From positions 1,798,001-1,862,000 of the forward strand of contig NC_022584.1 in assembly GCF_000479335.1 (NCBI RefSeq): a stretch of 64,000 bases of DNA. Reading direction: 5' to 3'. A program made the position numbers and the translations under genes. Source of the stretch: Streptococcus ilei (lineage in GTDB: Bacteria > Bacillota > Bacilli > Lactobacillales > Streptococcaceae). How positions within the stretch are numbered: position 1 is the first letter of the stretch; each line of letters opens with the position of its first letter. The notes under the pieces are model-generated. The model had not been told where the DNA came from. It worked only from the letters and a program-made list of their open reading frames with translations, and did no database searches. This document shows, in pieces, positions 18,354 to 31,452 of this stretch.

Positions 18354-18599
18354 ATGAAAAATCCAATTGATATTTATTCGACAAAAGATTATAAGAAAGT
18401 TGAAGCTGTCGTTCAATTGATGGTGGATGGAAAGGTGACAAGTTATAGAGTAGCGACTGAGACAGATATTAGCAAGATGAGTCTAGCTACCTTGACAAAA
18501 GGAACCAGTAAAATTAAAAATATTACCTATCAAACAGCCATGTTGTTGATTGAATGGTATGATAAAAATCATGAAAAATATGGAATCACAATCGATTAG
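18354..18599 (+). CDS. Hypothetical protein, 81 aa, possible HTH
   Basis: A small soluble protein beginning MKNPIDIYSTKDYKKVEAVV. The stretch VTSYRVATETDISKMSLATL resembles the turn of an XRE-like helix-turn-helix, which suggests DNA binding, but I do not recognise the family. ATG 18354 is preceded by AAGGGGATAGGATGATTTT. It is a single gene between two terminators. Confidence 0.65.
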   Translation: MKNPIDIYSTKDYKKVEAVVQLMVDGKVTSYRVATETDISKMSLATLTKGTSKIKNITYQTAMLLIEWYDKNHEKYGITID

Positions 18600-18600
18600 C

Positions 18601-18626
18601 AAAAACCTATTTTTTATGGTTTTTTC
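18601..18626 (+). terminator. Terminator after the 81-aa gene
   Basis: AAAAACC and GGTTTTTT form a stem around TATTTTTTAT, followed by CTTTTTC. Confidence 0.6.
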
Positions 18627-18725
18627 TTTTTCTAAAAAAGAAAGCACTAGAAAAGCTGTCCGAATCAAATAGTGGTTGGACACCTCCATCTAAGGACTTA
18701 TTTTTTTGAAAATCAAGGGTTCGTA

Positions 18726-18754
18726 TTGAAAATACCTATAAAATTTGCTATAGT
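18726..18754 (+). promoter_or_regulatory. yajC promoter
   Basis: TTGAAA (18726-18731), 17-bp spacer, TATAGT (18749-18754), about 30 bases before the start codon. Confidence 0.65.
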
Positions 18755-18786
18755 AGAGCATATATGATTTAAAAAGGAGAAATGGG

Positions 18787-19116
18787 ATGCAAAGTGGTAC
18801 AACCTTGCTATTTATGCTTGCGCTAATGGTCGGAATGATGTTCTTCATGAGCCGTAGCCAAAAGAAACAATACCAAAAACGGATGGAAAGCTTGAACAAG
18901 CTTCAAAAAGGGTATGAAGTGATTACCATCGGTGGTTTGTATGGAACAGTTGATGAAGTAGATACTGAACGGAAAACCGTTGTCTTGGATGTGGATGGCG
19001 TATATCTCACATTTGAATTGACAGCTATTAAAACAGTTTTGCCAGTTTCAGAAGGAGTGACAGCTAGTGCAGTTGAAGGCGCTGGCGAATCAGATTCTAT
19101 CATCGACGGTGAATAA
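18787..19116 (+). CDS. yajC: Preprotein translocase subunit YajC
   Basis: A 109-aa protein with one N-terminal membrane helix (TLLFMLALMVGMMFFM), a basic SRSQKKQYQKR stretch, then the small cytoplasmic domain GYEVITIGGLYGTVDEVD. In the family it associates with SecDF at the translocon. ATG follows AAAAGGAGAAATGGG. It has its own promoter and terminator. Confidence 0.9.
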   Translation: MQSGTTLLFMLALMVGMMFFMSRSQKKQYQKRMESLNKLQKGYEVITIGGLYGTVDEVDTERKTVVLDVDGVYLTFELTAIKTVLPVSEGVTASAVEGAGESDSIIDGE

Positions 19117-19124
19117 TAAGAAGG

Positions 19125-19147
19125 AGCGATCAAAAGGTCGCTTTTTT
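19125..19147 (+). terminator. yajC terminator
   Basis: AGCGATC pairs with GGTCGCT around AAAA, followed by TTTTTT. Confidence 0.75.
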
Positions 19148-19247
19148 CATTTTTAGCTAGATCCCCCTAGAAAAGGGACAAGACTGCCATTTTAAGCGGA
19201 TTTATGATATAATGAAGCGATAAAAACAGTGAAATAGGTAGAAAAAC

Positions 19248-19997
19248 ATGTTTCGTTTTAAAAAGAAAGAAAAGTTAAGTGTTCCCCTAGAAGTGCCCAA
19301 GCATATTGGAATTATCATGGATGGGAATGGTCGTTGGGCCAAAAAACGGATGCAACCTCGTGTCTTTGGGCATAAAGCTGGTATGGAGGCTTTGCAAGAA
19401 GTAACCATTGCAGCCAAGGAGATGGGTGTGCAGGCCCTAACGGTCTATGCTTTCTCAACTGAAAACTGGACACGTCCTCAACAGGAAGTGAGCTTTATCA
19501 TGAATCTTCCAGTTGAATTCTATGACCGCTTTGTTCCAGAGCTTCACAAAAATAATGTGAAGATCCAGATGATTGGCGAGGTTTCCCGTCTTCCGAAGGA
19601 AACCTTGGAGGCTCTGGAAAAGGCAGAGGCCTTAACACGCTCCAATACAGGCTTGATATTGAATTTCGCCTTGAACTATGGAGGACGGGCAGAACTGACC
19701 CAAGCAGTCAAACAAATTGCCCAGGAAGTCCTAGATGCGCGCTTGAATCCAGGCGATATTTCAGAAGAGATGATTGCCAATTATTTGTATACCAGTAGTC
19801 TACCCAAGGACTTACGAGATCCTGATCTGATTATTCGGACTAGTGGCGAGCTTCGCTTGAGCAACTTTTTACCTTGGCAAGCAGCCTATAGTGAGCTTTA
19901 CTTTACCGATGTGATGTGGCCTGACTTTGGAGAAAAGGCCTTGCATGAAGCAATAGAAGAATACAGCCATCGTCATCGACGTTTTGGTGGTGTATAG
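19248..19997 (+). CDS. uppS: Undecaprenyl diphosphate synthase
   Basis: A 249-aa cis-prenyltransferase that makes the C55 lipid carrier for wall synthesis. The catalytic Asp lies in IIMDGNGRWAKKR; YAFSTENWTRP and DLIIRTSGELRLSNFLPWQ complete the diphosphate site. A -10 TATAAT lies at 19208-19213. It is the first gene of the envelope operon uppS-cdsA-rseP-proS. Confidence 0.96.
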   Translation: MFRFKKKEKLSVPLEVPKHIGIIMDGNGRWAKKRMQPRVFGHKAGMEALQEVTIAAKEMGVQALTVYAFSTENWTRPQQEVSFIMNLPVEFYDRFVPELHKNNVKIQMIGEVSRLPKETLEALEKAEALTRSNTGLILNFALNYGGRAELTQAVKQIAQEVLDARLNPGDISEEMIANYLYTSSLPKDLRDPDLIIRTSGELRLSNFLPWQAAYSELYFTDVMWPDFGEKALHEAIEEYSHRHRRFGGV

Positions 19998-20008
19998 GAG
20001 AGAAATAG

Positions 20009-20812
20009 ATGAGAAAAGATTTACAGAAGCGAGTGATTTTTGGAGGAATCGCCCTAGCATTCTTTATCCCAGTTGTTCTTATGGGAGGCCTTGTGTTCCA
20101 GATTGTAGTGGGACTTATCGCTATGTTGGGTGTTCATGAATTGTTGAAGATGAAAGGTCTGCAGACTGAAACCATCGAAGGAGCCTTGGCCATGCTAGCA
20201 GCTCTTGTGTTGGCGTTGCCTTTAGAGAGTTACCTTCCCTTCTTACCAGCGGGTGGCAATTTCATCGCCTATGGCCTTTTGGTCTTATTATTGATGGGAA
20301 CGACTGTCTTGGCGCAAGGCTACACCTATGACGAGGTTGTCTATCCGATTGCTTCAAGTTTTTATGTTGGCTTTGGTTTCCATGCTTTGATTCAAGCACG
20401 CTTAGCAGGTGTAGATAAGATTCTCTTGGCCCTCTTTATTGTTTGGGCTACGGATTCAGGAGCCTACTTTATTGGGAGCCAGTTCGGTAAGAAAAAACTC
20501 TTGCCAAGAGTATCACCTAACAAGACTGTTGAAGGAAGTCTAGGCGGGATTGCTTGTGCTGTCGTTGTGACGATGATCTTTATGATGCTAGATCGTACCG
20601 TTGCAGGCTCTTACGGTTGGGTGACCATGATTCTCTTTACCATTCTTTTCAGTATAGCAGCTCAGTTTGGTGACCTAGTCGAAAGTGCCATCAAGCGCCA
20701 TTTTGGAGTGAAAGACTCTGGCCGTTTTATTCCTGGTCACGGTGGTGTCTTGGATCGATTTGATAGCTTGATTTTTGTTTTCCCACTGATGCTATTCTTT
20801 GGTCTGTTTTAA
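20009..20812 (+). CDS. cdsA: Phosphatidate cytidylyltransferase
   Basis: A 267-aa multi-pass membrane enzyme making CDP-diacylglycerol from phosphatidate and CTP. The signature SPNKTVEGSLGG, then FGDLVESAIKRHFGVKDSGRFIPGHGGVLDRFDS, is unmistakable. It lies 11 bp after uppS, in an operon. Confidence 0.96.
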   Translation: MRKDLQKRVIFGGIALAFFIPVVLMGGLVFQIVVGLIAMLGVHELLKMKGLQTETIEGALAMLAALVLALPLESYLPFLPAGGNFIAYGLLVLLLMGTTVLAQGYTYDEVVYPIASSFYVGFGFHALIQARLAGVDKILLALFIVWATDSGAYFIGSQFGKKKLLPRVSPNKTVEGSLGGIACAVVVTMIFMMLDRTVAGSYGWVTMILFTILFSIAAQFGDLVESAIKRHFGVKDSGRFIPGHGGVLDRFDSLIFVFPLMLFFGLF

Positions 20813-20853
20813 ACAGAAATCATCCTATCATCAGATAAAACGAAGGAGCGTGT

Positions 20854-22113
20854 ATGCAATTTATTGCCTTTATTATCATTTTTGGCGTCATTGTCCTGGT
20901 ACATGAGTTCGGCCATTTCTATTTTGCAAAGAAATCAGGCATCCTTGTTCGCGAGTTTGCGATTGGGATGGGGCCCAAGATTTTTGCCCATGTAGGCAAA
21001 GACGGAACAGCCTATACTATTCGAATCCTTCCATTGGGGGGCTATGTCCGAATGGCAGGCTGGGGCGAAGATACAACAGAGATTAAGACAGGAACGCCTG
21101 TCAGTCTAACTTTGAACCCTGAGGGAACAGTTGTTCGGATCAACCTTTCTGGGAAAAATATCGATCAGACAGCTCTTCCCATGAATGTCACAGATTTTGA
21201 TTTTGAGGATAAACTTCAAATTACAGGAATCGTTATCGAAGAGACCAAAACTTATCCTGTCCACCATGATGCAACCATCGTTGAGGAAGATGGGACAGAA
21301 GTACGGATTGCTCCTCTGGATGTGCAGTATCAAAACGCTAGTATCTGGGGACGCCTGATGACCAACTTTGCTGGTCCAATGAACAACTTTATCTTAAGTA
21401 TTGTCGTGTACTCTCTCCTTGCCTTTATGCAGGGAGGTGCAGTGGACTACTATAGCAACCATGTTCAGGTCGTTCCCCAAGGAGTGGTGGCTAAGGCTGG
21501 TTTGAAAGACAATGACCAGATCGTTCAAATCAATGAATACAAGGTCTCCAACTGGGATGAGTTGACAGATTCTGTCCAGAAGGCGACCCGTAACCAAGGA
21601 AAAAATCCAGAAGTAACGATTACCTATGAACGAGACGGGAAAACTCAAAAAGTGACGGTTCAACCAGAAGAAGATGGGGGACGGTATTATATCGGTGTGA
21701 CCAATGCTGTCAAGACAGGCTTCCTAGATAAGCTTTTCTCAGGTGTGACAGATACTTGGTACACAGCAACTCGTATTTTGACGGCCTTGAAGGATATCAT
21801 CTTCCACTTTAGTTTGAACAAGTTGGGTGGTCCGGTAGCGATCTACAAAGCTAGTTCGCAAGCTGCGGAGCTAGGACTTCCAGCTATCCTATCCTTGATG
21901 GCCATGCTGTCTATTAATATCGGAATCTTTAACTTGATTCCTATTCCGGCTTTGGATGGTGGGAAAATCTTGATCAATCTGATCGAGCTTGTTCGTAGAA
22001 AACCTCTTAAACAGGAGGTAGAAACCTACTTGACCCTTGCTGGAGTGGCGGTCATGGTTATTTTGATGATTGCTGTGACTTGGAACGATATCATGAAATT
22101 ATTTTTGAAATAG
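20854..22113 (+). CDS. rseP: Site-2 protease RseP/Eep, intramembrane zinc metalloprotease
   Basis: A 419-aa S2P. HEFGH in the first membrane helix supplies the zinc ligands, a PDZ domain lies at ~200-275 ([18 protein letters not shown]), and the C-terminal [12 protein letters not shown] carries the third ligand Asp. In streptococci and enterococci the homologue Eep trims signal-peptide fragments and pheromone precursors. Cotranscribed with cdsA and proS. Confidence 0.95.
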   Translation: MQFIAFIIIFGVIVLVHEFGHFYFAKKSGILVREFAIGMGPKIFAHVGKDGTAYTIRILPLGGYVRMAGWGEDTTEIKTGTPVSLTLNPEGTVVRINLSGKNIDQTALPMNVTDFDFEDKLQITGIVIEETKTYPVHHDATIVEEDGTEVRIAPLDVQYQNASIWGRLMTNFAGPMNNFILSIVVYSLLAFMQGGAVDYYSNHVQVVPQGVVAKAGLKDNDQIVQINEYKVSNWDELTDSVQKATRNQGKNPEVTITYERDGKTQKVTVQPEEDGGRYYIGVTNAVKTGFLDKLFSGVTDTWYTATRILTALKDIIFHFSLNKLGGPVAIYKASSQAAELGLPAILSLMAMLSINIGIFNLIPIPALDGGKILINLIELVRRKPLKQEVETYLTLAGVAVMVILMIAVTWNDIMKLFLK

Positions 22114-22130
22114 AAAAGGAATGAATCTGA

Positions 22131-23981
<1,851 letters not shown>

Positions 23982-23990
23982 GCAATAGTA

Positions 23991-24028
23991 GAAGGCTAGG
24001 ATGCTCAACACCCTAGCCTTCTTTTTTG
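23991..24028 (+). terminator. proS terminator
   Basis: GAAGGCTAGG (23991-24000) / CCTAGCCTTC (24012-24021), then TTTTTT. Confidence 0.85.
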
Positions 24029-24123
24029 TAAGCTGAGCCAGCTAGATGAAAGGACCTTCTGACAGTCGAAAAGTTAGGCGAAATATGATAAAATAAAGGC
24101 TAGTAATTCGTCAGGGAGAAATC

Positions 24124-27100
24124 ATGTCAACTAGCTTTGAAATCTTAATGAATCAGTTAGGGATGCCTTTGGAAATGCGTGAATCAGGCGCTTTTGAAGG
24201 GGCTGAAATCCAAGAGGTCATCGTCCATAAGCTCAGTCGTGTTTGGGAATTTCGTTTTGTTTTTGCCGAAATTCTTCCCATCACTATTTTTCGGGAGCTC
24301 AAAAACCGCTTGGCTGAGGAGTTTTCAAAGACAGGCAATCGAGCGGTGTTTGAGATTCAGGTAAAGAATCCAACTTTTAGTGAGGAGCTCTTGCAAGCCT
24401 ATTACCAGGAAGCTTTTGAAGATGGTCCCTGTGCGAGTCAGGGCTTTAAGAGCATGTATCAACACTTGCAGGTTCGTGCACAGGGAGGAGAGCTGATTAT
24501 TAGTGGCCCTTCATCTGTGGATACGGAGCATCACCGGAAAAATCATCTGCCAAATCTTGCTAGTCAATTGACCAAGTTTGGTTTTCCTCATTTTCAGTGT
24601 CGGGTAGAAGCTGATGACCAGTTGACAGAAGAACTCCAACAGGCCTTCGAAGCTGAGAAGGATCAAATCTTCCAAGCAGCCAACGAAGAAACATTGCGGG
24701 CCATGGAGTCCTTGTCTCAAATGGCTCCTCCACCAGCAGAGGAAAAACCAGCCTTTGATTTCAAAGCCAAAAAGGCTGCGGCCAAGCCTAAGCTGGATAA
24801 GGCAGAGATCACTCCTATGATTGATATCACGACAGAAGAGAACCGCATTGTTTTTGAAGGGGTAGTCTTTGATGTCGAGCAAAAGGTAACTCGGACAGGT
24901 CGAGTCTTGATCAATTTCAAGATGACCGACTATACCTCCAGTTTTTCGCTCCAGAAATGGGCTAAAAATGAAGAAGAAGCTCAGAAGTTTGATATGATCA
25001 AGAAAAACTCTTGGTTACGGGTTCGTGGGAATATCGAGGTCAATAACTTTACACGAGATTTGACCATGAATGTTCAAGATGTTCAAGAAGTGGTCCACTA
25101 TGAGCGTAAGGATCTGATGCCAGAAGGCGAGCGTCGGGTCGAGTTCCATGCCCATACCAATATGTCGACCATGGATGCCCTACCTGAGGTAGAGGAGTTG
25201 GTCGCAAAAGCAGCCAAATGGGGCCACAAGGCAGTTGCTATTACCGATCATGGGAATGTGCAGTCCTTCCCTCATGGTTACAAGGCAGCTAAAAAAGCTG
25301 GTATCCAACTCATCTATGGGATGGAAGCCAATATCGTTGAAGACCGTGTACCGATTACCTACAATGAAGTCGATCTAGACCTTCATGAAGCGACCTATGT
25401 GGTTTTTGATGTGGAAACGACAGGACTCTCAGCAATTTACAATGATCTGATTCAGGTTGCCGCGTCTAAAATGCACAAGGGCAATATCATTGCTGAATTT
25501 GATGAGTTTATCAATCCAGGGCACCCCATTTCCGCCTTTACAACGGATCTGACAGGCATTACCGATGACCATGTTCGCAATGCCAAACCTTTGAAACAGG
25601 TCTTGGAGGAGTTCCAGGAATTCTGCAAGGATGCGGTTTTGGTTGCCCACAATGCCACTTTTGACGTGGGCTTCATGAATGCCAACTATGAGCGTCATGG
25701 CCTTCCCAAAATCACCCAGCCAGTAATTGATACGTTAGAGTTTGCTCGGAACCTTTATCCAGAGTACAAGCGTCATGGTTTGGGCCCCTTGACCAAGCGG
25801 TTTGGGGTTGCCTTGGAACACCACCACATGGCCAACTATGATGCAGAAGCGACGGGTCGCTTGCTCTTTATCTTTATCAAGGATGTAGCAGAAAAGCATG
25901 GCGTGACTAATCTTGCCAAGCTGAATTTGGATTTGATTAGTCCGGATTCCTACAAAAAGGCTCGGGTCAAACACGCAACCATCTATGTCAAGAACCAGAC
26001 GGGCTTGAAAAACATGTTCAAATTGGTCTCCCTTTCCAATACCCAATATTTTGAGGGAGTTCCTCGGATTCCGCGAACAGTTTTAGATGCCCACCGGGAA
26101 GGTTTAATCCTGGGAACGGCTTGTTCTGAAGGAGAAGTCTTTGACGCGGTCGTCTCTCAAGGAGTTGATGCGGCAGTGGAAGTGGCCAAGTATTATGACT
26201 TTATTGAGGTCATGCCTCCAGCCATCTATGCGCCCCTCATTGCTAAAGAGCAGGTCAAAGACATGGACGAGCTCCAGACTATCATCAAGAGCTTGATTGA
26301 GGTGGGAGATCGCCTTGGCAAGCCAGTCCTCGCGACAGGAAATGTCCACTACCTTGAGCCCGAGGATGAGATTTATCGAGAAATCATTGTCCGCAGTCTT
26401 GGGCAAGGGGCCATGATTAACCGGACCATCGGTCATGGAGAAAACGCCCAACCTGCACCCCTACCAAAAGCCCATTTCCGTACAACCAATGAAATGCTGG
26501 ATGAATTTGCTTTTCTAGGGGAAGACTTAGCACGAAAACTGGTCATTGAAAACACCAATGCTCTGGCAGAAATCTTTGAACCTGTCGAAGTGGTCAAGGG
26601 TGACCTCTATACCCCATTTATCGACAAGGCCGAAGAAACGGTTGCCGAATTGACCTATCAGAAGGCCTTTGAAATCTATGGCAATCCGCTACCTGATATT
26701 GTTGATTTACGGATTGAAAAAGAATTAACCTCTATCCTGGGGAATGGCTTCGCCGTGATCTATCTGGCTTCCCAACTCTTGGTGCACCGTTCCAATGAAC
26801 GGGGCTACTTGGTTGGTTCCCGGGGATCTGTCGGCTCCAGTTTCGTTGCGACCATGATCGGGATTACCGAGGTTAATCCGCTCTCTCCTCACTATGTCTG
26901 CGGGGAGTGTAAATACAGTGAGTTTATCACGGATGGTTCTTATGGTTCAGGATTTGATATGCCCAATAAGGACTGTCCAAACTGTGGTCACCAACTCAGC
27001 AAAAACGGCCAAGACATTCCTTTCGAGACCTTCCTTGGTTTTGATGGGGACAAGGTACCCGATATCGATTTGAACTTCTCAGGGGAAGATCAGCCGAGTG

Positions 27101-28515
27101 CCCACTTGGATGTCCGTGATATTTTTGGAGAAGAATATGCCTTCCGGGCAGGAACAGTAGGTACAGTTGCAGCCAAGACCGCCTATGGGTTTGTTAAAGG
27201 CTATGAGCGGGACTACGGCAAGTATTACCGGGATGCAGAGGTGGAACGGCTAGCCCAAGGAGCAGCTGGGGTTAAACGGACGACTGGTCAGCACCCAGGA
27301 GGGATCGTTGTTATCCCTAACTATATGGATGTCTATGACTTCACCCCTGTGCAGTACCCAGCAGATGATGTGACAGCTGAATGGCAGACTACTCACTTTA
27401 ACTTCCACGATATCGATGAGAACGTCCTTAAACTCGATGTCCTGGGACATGATGATCCGACTATGATTCGCAAGCTCCAGGACTTATCAGGCATTGATCC
27501 AAACGATATCCCAATGGATGATCCTGGTGTCATGGCCCTCTTCTCAGGAACCGATATCTTAGGAGTCACACCGGAGCAAATCGGTACCTCGACTGGTATG
27601 CTGGGGATCCCAGAGTTTGGGACCAACTTTGTTCGGGGTATGGTCGATGAAACCCATCCGACGACCTTTGCCGAGTTGCTTCAGCTTTCTGGTCTGTCTC
27701 ACGGTACCGACGTATGGTTGGGAAATGCCCAAGACTTGATCAAGGCGGGTATTGCTGACCTATCAACCGTTATCGGATGTCGGGATGACATCATGGTTTA
27801 CCTCATGCACGCTGGCCTAGATCCAAAAATGGCCTTTACCATCATGGAGCGGGTGCGGAAAGGCATGTGGCTCAAGATTCCTGAAGAAGAGCGCAATGGC
27901 TATATCGAGGCCATGAAGGCTAACAATGTACCTGAATGGTACATCGAATCTTGTGGGAAAATCAAGTACATGTTCCCCAAAGCCCATGCGGCAGCCTACG
28001 TTATGATGGCCTTGCGGGTGGCTTACTTTAAGGTTCATCATCCGCTCTACTATTACTGTGCTTACTTCTCAATCCGTGCCAAGGCCTTTGATATCAAGAC
28101 TATGGGTGCAGGCCTAGAAGCCGTGAAAGCGCGGATGAAGGAGATTGCTGAAAAACGCAAGAACAACGAAGCTTCCAATGTGGAGATTGACCTCTACACG
28201 ACCCTTGAAATTGTCAATGAGATGTGGGAGCGTGGCTTCAAGTTTGGTAAGCTAGACCTCTATCGCAGTGATGCGACGGAATTCATCATCGATGGAGACA
28301 CCCTTATTCCACCATTTGTTGCCATGGATGGATTGGGAGAAAACGTAGCCAAGCAGATTGTACGAGCTCGCAAAGAAGGAGAATTCCTTTCTAAAACAGA
28401 GTTGCGCAAACGTGGTGGCGTCTCCTCAACCTTGGTGGAAAAGATGGACGAGATGGGAATTCTTGGCAATATGCCAGAAGACAACCAGCTCAGTCTCTTT
28501 GATGATTTGTTTTAA
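24124..28515 (+). CDS. polC: DNA polymerase III alpha subunit, PolC type
   Basis: The Gram-positive replicative polymerase, 1463 aa, with built-in proofreading. In order: N-terminal domain, OB fold (~235-325), PHP domain ([21 protein letters not shown]) interrupted by the DEDDh exonuclease (VFDVETTGL at ~420 to [12 protein letters not shown]), zinc-finger cysteines ([10 protein letters not shown] ... KDCPNCGH), and the polymerase palm with [12 protein letters not shown]. It ends in the beta-clamp-binding [12 protein letters not shown] follows CAGGGAGAAATC. Confidence 0.97.
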   Translation: MSTSFEILMNQLGMPLEMRESGAFEGAEIQEVIVHKLSRVWEFRFVFAEILPITIFRELKNRLAEEFSKTGNRAVFEIQVKNPTFSEELLQAYYQEAFEDGPCASQGFKSMYQHLQVRAQGGELIISGPSSVDTEHHRKNHLPNLASQLTKFGFPHFQCRVEADDQLTEELQQAFEAEKDQIFQAANEETLRAMESLSQMAPPPAEEKPAFDFKAKKAAAKPKLDKAEITPMIDITTEENRIVFEGVVFDVEQKVTRTGRVLINFKMTDYTSSFSLQKWAKNEEEAQKFDMIKKNSWLRVRGNIEVNNFTRDLTMNVQDVQEVVHYERKDLMPEGERRVEFHAHTNMSTMDALPEVEELVAKAAKWGHKAVAITDHGNVQSFPHGYKAAKKAGIQLIYGMEANIVEDRVPITYNEVDLDLHEATYVVFDVETTGLSAIYNDLIQVAASKMHKGNIIAEFDEFINPGHPISAFTTDLTGITDDHVRNAKPLKQVLEEFQEFCKDAVLVAHNATFDVGFMNANYERHGLPKITQPVIDTLEFARNLYPEYKRHGLGPLTKRFGVALEHHHMANYDAEATGRLLFIFIKDVAEKHGVTNLAKLNLDLISPDSYKKARVKHATIYVKNQTGLKNMFKLVSLSNTQYFEGVPRIPRTVLDAHREGLILGTACSEGEVFDAVVSQGVDAAVEVAKYYDFIEVMPPAIYAPLIAKEQVKDMDELQTIIKSLIEVGDRLGKPVLATGNVHYLEPEDEIYREIIVRSLGQGAMINRTIGHGENAQPAPLPKAHFRTTNEMLDEFAFLGEDLARKLVIENTNALAEIFEPVEVVKGDLYTPFIDKAEETVAELTYQKAFEIYGNPLPDIVDLRIEKELTSILGNGFAVIYLASQLLVHRSNERGYLVGSRGSVGSSFVATMIGITEVNPLSPHYVCGECKYSEFITDGSYGSGFDMPNKDCPNCGHQLSKNGQDIPFETFLGFDGDKVPDIDLNFSGEDQPSAHLDVRDIFGEEYAFRAGTVGTVAAKTAYGFVKGYERDYGKYYRDAEVERLAQGAAGVKRTTGQHPGGIVVIPNYMDVYDFTPVQYPADDVTAEWQTTHFNFHDIDENVLKLDVLGHDDPTMIRKLQDLSGIDPNDIPMDDPGVMALFSGTDILGVTPEQIGTSTGMLGIPEFGTNFVRGMVDETHPTTFAELLQLSGLSHGTDVWLGNAQDLIKAGIADLSTVIGCRDDIMVYLMHAGLDPKMAFTIMERVRKGMWLKIPEEERNGYIEAMKANNVPEWYIESCGKIKYMFPKAHAAAYVMMALRVAYFKVHHPLYYYCAYFSIRAKAFDIKTMGAGLEAVKARMKEIAEKRKNNEASNVEIDLYTTLEIVNEMWERGFKFGKLDLYRSDATEFIIDGDTLIPPFVAMDGLGENVAKQIVRARKEGEFLSKTELRKRGGVSSTLVEKMDEMGILGNMPEDNQLSLFDDLF

Positions 28516-28575
28516 TTTAAAGTCAACTTGTTCAAATAAGCCGACTAAGTTTCATCTAATTAAGACTTAACAGTA

Positions 28576-28624
28576 AAACCAGTAGAGATGAATTTTTATG
28601 ATTTTCATTTCTACTGGTTTTTAG
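28576..28624 (+). terminator. Strong terminator after polC
   Basis: A 17-bp stem (28576-28592 with 28604-28620, one G:U-type mismatch), AAACCAGTAGA.. / ..TCTACTGGTTT, followed by TT. The rest of 28516-28804 is very AT-rich; I see no small peptide gene of the SHP type there on either strand. Confidence 0.85.
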
Positions 28625-28804
28625 ATATGATAGAATATAAGTAAGTTTTTATACAAAGACTAAAACTTTAGGAAGTTATATATTGAAATTATCAAAAATG
28701 ATTGCTATAAATTACTAATAATGATACTCTCAAACAAGAGTAAGCTTAATGGAAGTAGTGTTTGCTATACCTTAATAACTTTTCGATATGGAATGGAGAT
28801 AAGT

Positions 28805-29668
28805 ATGATTTTAGGTGAAACTTATAGGAAAATAAGAGAAGAAAAGGGGATTTCTATTTCTTCATTAGCAGGTGCTGAAATTTCAAAATCTCAAATATCT
28901 AGATTTGAATTAGGAGAAACAGAGATTTCTGTCTTTAAGTTATTGTATCTTCTTGAAAGAATAGGAGTAACACTAGAAGAATTTCTGCTTATCTGTAATC
29001 ATTATCAACCTTCGGATTTTAATACCTTAATAGCTTCTGTTAAACAGGCCACATATAATGAAGATGCTCAAGCATTACTAGATATGGTAGAGAAAGAAAT
29101 AGAACTTTTTCATGAGACAAATTCTCATTACCATAAATTAAATGCTATTTTCATCGAAAGTATTGTTTCGGGAATGGATAAGAATCATCAATTGAGTCGT
29201 CAAGACGCCTCTTATCTTACAAACTATTTATTTTCCGTTGAAAACTGGGGTTATTACGAAACGCTCATCCTTGGAAATTGCTGTCGTGTTCTATCTCCAG
29301 ATTTATTATTTAGATATGCCAAAGAGGCGCTCAAAAAAGGGAAGTTGTATAGTCCTATACCTAGAAATAGACAATCTCTCATTCAACTACTTCTCAATTC
29401 TTTGATTATAATGATTGAGAACGACTTATATGAGGAATCTTTATTTTTAAAACAGGCTACGAAGAATATATTAGCGGATTCCACAGATTTTTTTGAACAA
29501 ACTATTTTGCTATATTTAGATGGATATTTGGAACTGAAATTCTATCATAATCAAAAATCACTTTTAAAAATCAAAGAAGCTTTAAAAATTTTCGAACTCT
29601 TCAATAAAACAATCTACAAAAATTACAAACAATACTTTGAGAAACACATCATTCATTTAGTAGACTAG
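28805..29668 (+). CDS. Rgg/GadR/MutR family transcriptional regulator
   Basis: 287 aa. An N-terminal XRE HTH (ETYRKIREEKGISISSLAGAEISKSQISRFELGE) is followed by the all-helical Rgg C-terminal domain (around 100-285). ATG 28805 is chosen because GGAG lies 6 bases upstream and the protein then begins at the HTH as usual; an upstream extension to 28721 is unsupported. It is strongly AT-rich compared with polC. It faces the ABC exporter gene end to end, with 9 bp between stops. Rgg proteins often respond to short peptides; no peptide gene is evident here. Confidence 0.85.
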   Translation: MILGETYRKIREEKGISISSLAGAEISKSQISRFELGETEISVFKLLYLLERIGVTLEEFLLICNHYQPSDFNTLIASVKQATYNEDAQALLDMVEKEIELFHETNSHYHKLNAIFIESIVSGMDKNHQLSRQDASYLTNYLFSVENWGYYETLILGNCCRVLSPDLLFRYAKEALKKGKLYSPIPRNRQSLIQLLLNSLIIMIENDLYEESLFLKQATKNILADSTDFFEQTILLYLDGYLELKFYHNQKSLLKIKEALKIFELFNKTIYKNYKQYFEKHIIHLVD

Positions 29669-29677
29669 GCCATTTAT

Positions 29678-31261
29678 CTATAAGGTAATAACGTGATCAA
29701 ACTCTTCCAATATTTCTGGATTTTGATCATGAGTAATGACAATAACAATTGCATCTTTAATGGATAGAATGTAGTCCATTATTTCTTTTGCTTTTATTGG
29801 ATCAAGGTTACTTGTAGGTTCGTCAAATATATAAACTGAATATGTTTTGACTAAAAACCTAGCTAAATCAATTCGTTGCTTTTCTCCTTCTGAAATGATT
29901 TTGTTTGATTGAGCTAGGTTTTTACGAAGGAAGTCTTCATTAAAACCTAAGGATTTTCTTAATTTTTCAGTTAAATGAAGGTTTCTAGCCAATTTGATAT
30001 TCTCTAGAATATTGCCTTCAATTAGAAAGTCATTTTTTTGCACAAACGCAATATCTTTATATAACTCCTCTGAGGGCATATCAATATTCTGTTTTCCGTT
30101 GATTTTTATTTCTCCATCATAAAGATTTTTTGGATAATAATTTAGTATTAATTTTACTAAAGTTGTTTTCCCAGTTCCTGAAGCACCGATAATCGCATAG
30201 CGCTTGCCTTTTTTAAATTCATAGGAAAAATGATCAAATAATATTCTATTTTCAATTTCATAATATAATTGGCTAATAGAAATAGTCGAAATGTTATCAC
30301 AATCAATTGTACTTGTTTTATGGAAAGTTCCATGATTTGTCTCATATAGATTTTCTTGGATATTATCAATAATGGACTTGCTACTGCTGATTAAATTTTT
30401 ATTGTAAAGAATAGATTGTAATGGAGCAAAAACACCGTTTAATAATTGAATACTTGCTACTAGTAGTCCAATAGTCAGTAAGTTATTTCTTACAAAAAAG
30501 ATACCAGCGACCATACAGGATAGTTGAGAGCCAAAACTTAGTAAAATTCCAGTAGTTGAAGCTAAGTCTTTTAAGAATTGATATGTCTTTCTGGACTCTT
30601 CAAATTCTAAACTGATTCCCTGAATTTTTTCTTGGGTCCAGCTTTGAATATTTAATAACTTAATTTGTTCAAAACCATTAATAAAGTTTGTCATTTTTGA
30701 CAAATAGTGACTATTTTGTAGGGAATAATTATTAGTTGCTTTAGTCATTAACTTTCCAGGAATTTGAGATAGAAAAATCGTTATACTCGACAATAAAAGA
30801 AAGACTAATGCTAATCGCCATTCTATATAGATAATGGCAACCACACTCATGATAAGGGTCCCTAAATTTGCAATTAGAGAGATTCTAGGAATCAATAAAT
30901 TTTCTTGAATAAGGTCACTATTTTTGGTGATATTATTTAAGAAATCTGAATGGTTACGGTTGTCAATTTGGTTAAATTCACGCGATAAATAATGTAATAA
31001 GAGACCCTTTTTTAGATCTATAATAACTTTTTTTACATATTGATTTTTAAGATAGGAATAAGAACAAGAGATAAAGAACCACAGTAAAATTAAACTTACA
31101 CAAATAGTGATATGAAAGAGTAATCCACTATTTGAATTAGTTATACTATCAAGTATTCTTCCTAATTGAAGAGAGAAGAATGTCATTAAAAGAGCACTTG
31201 TCAAACTTAATAAAATAATCAAGAAATATAGTAATTTATATTGTTTCATAATCTGGTTCAT
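29678..31261 (-). CDS. ABC exporter, fused membrane and ATPase domains
   Basis: A 527-aa half-transporter with six hydrophobic helices in residues 1-300, then an ATPase with Walker A GASGTGKTT, Q-loop FVQKNDF, a divergent signature ISEGEKQR, Walker B VYIFDEPTSNLDP and H-loop VITHD. There is no C39 peptidase. ATG 31261 has AGAGG eight bases upstream; a GTG at 31270 overlaps that site. A -10-like TATAAT lies upstream. Low GC, as in the adjacent rgg. The cargo is unknown: peptide or drug export, or self-protection. Confidence 0.85.
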   Translation of the reverse strand: MNQIMKQYKLLYFLIILLSLTSALLMTFFSLQLGRILDSITNSNSGLLFHITICVSLILLWFFISCSYSYLKNQYVKKVIIDLKKGLLLHYLSREFNQIDNRNHSDFLNNITKNSDLIQENLLIPRISLIANLGTLIMSVVAIIYIEWRLALVFLLLSSITIFLSQIPGKLMTKATNNYSLQNSHYLSKMTNFINGFEQIKLLNIQSWTQEKIQGISLEFEESRKTYQFLKDLASTTGILLSFGSQLSCMVAGIFFVRNNLLTIGLLVASIQLLNGVFAPLQSILYNKNLISSSKSIIDNIQENLYETNHGTFHKTSTIDCDNISTISISQLYYEIENRILFDHFSYEFKKGKRYAIIGASGTGKTTLVKLILNYYPKNLYDGEIKINGKQNIDMPSEELYKDIAFVQKNDFLIEGNILENIKLARNLHLTEKLRKSLGFNEDFLRKNLAQSNKIISEGEKQRIDLARFLVKTYSVYIFDEPTSNLDPIKAKEIMDYILSIKDAIVIVITHDQNPEILEEFDHVITL

Positions 31262-31380
31262 ATTTTTCACCTCTTAATCTATGATAGCAACATTATATTC
31301 TAAAACTAAAACTCAGGCTGAGATCTCCCATATTTGGGACATTAATTTTATTTCTTTACTATATTTTAGCTAACAGCTAT

Positions 31381-31398
31381 CCATTGTATATCCAATGG
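31381..31398 (+). promoter_or_regulatory. Candidate operator of the toxin-antitoxin operon
   Basis: Perfect inverted repeat CCATTG-TATATC-CAATGG, followed by a weak promoter (TTACAT around 31401, AAAATA about 17 bp on). DinJ-type antitoxins repress their own promoters through palindromes, so this is the likely site. Confidence 0.5.
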
Positions 31399-31452
31399 GT
31401 TTACATTAGCCGTCTTTTTTGTTAAAATAATCAATAGAAAGAAGGTGAGAAT

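Noticed and set aside
28625..28804. SHP-type pheromone gene next to rgg
   Set aside because: No minus-strand start followed by a hydrophobic short peptide. Plus-strand ORFs are too short or in frame with rgg and lack ribosome sites.
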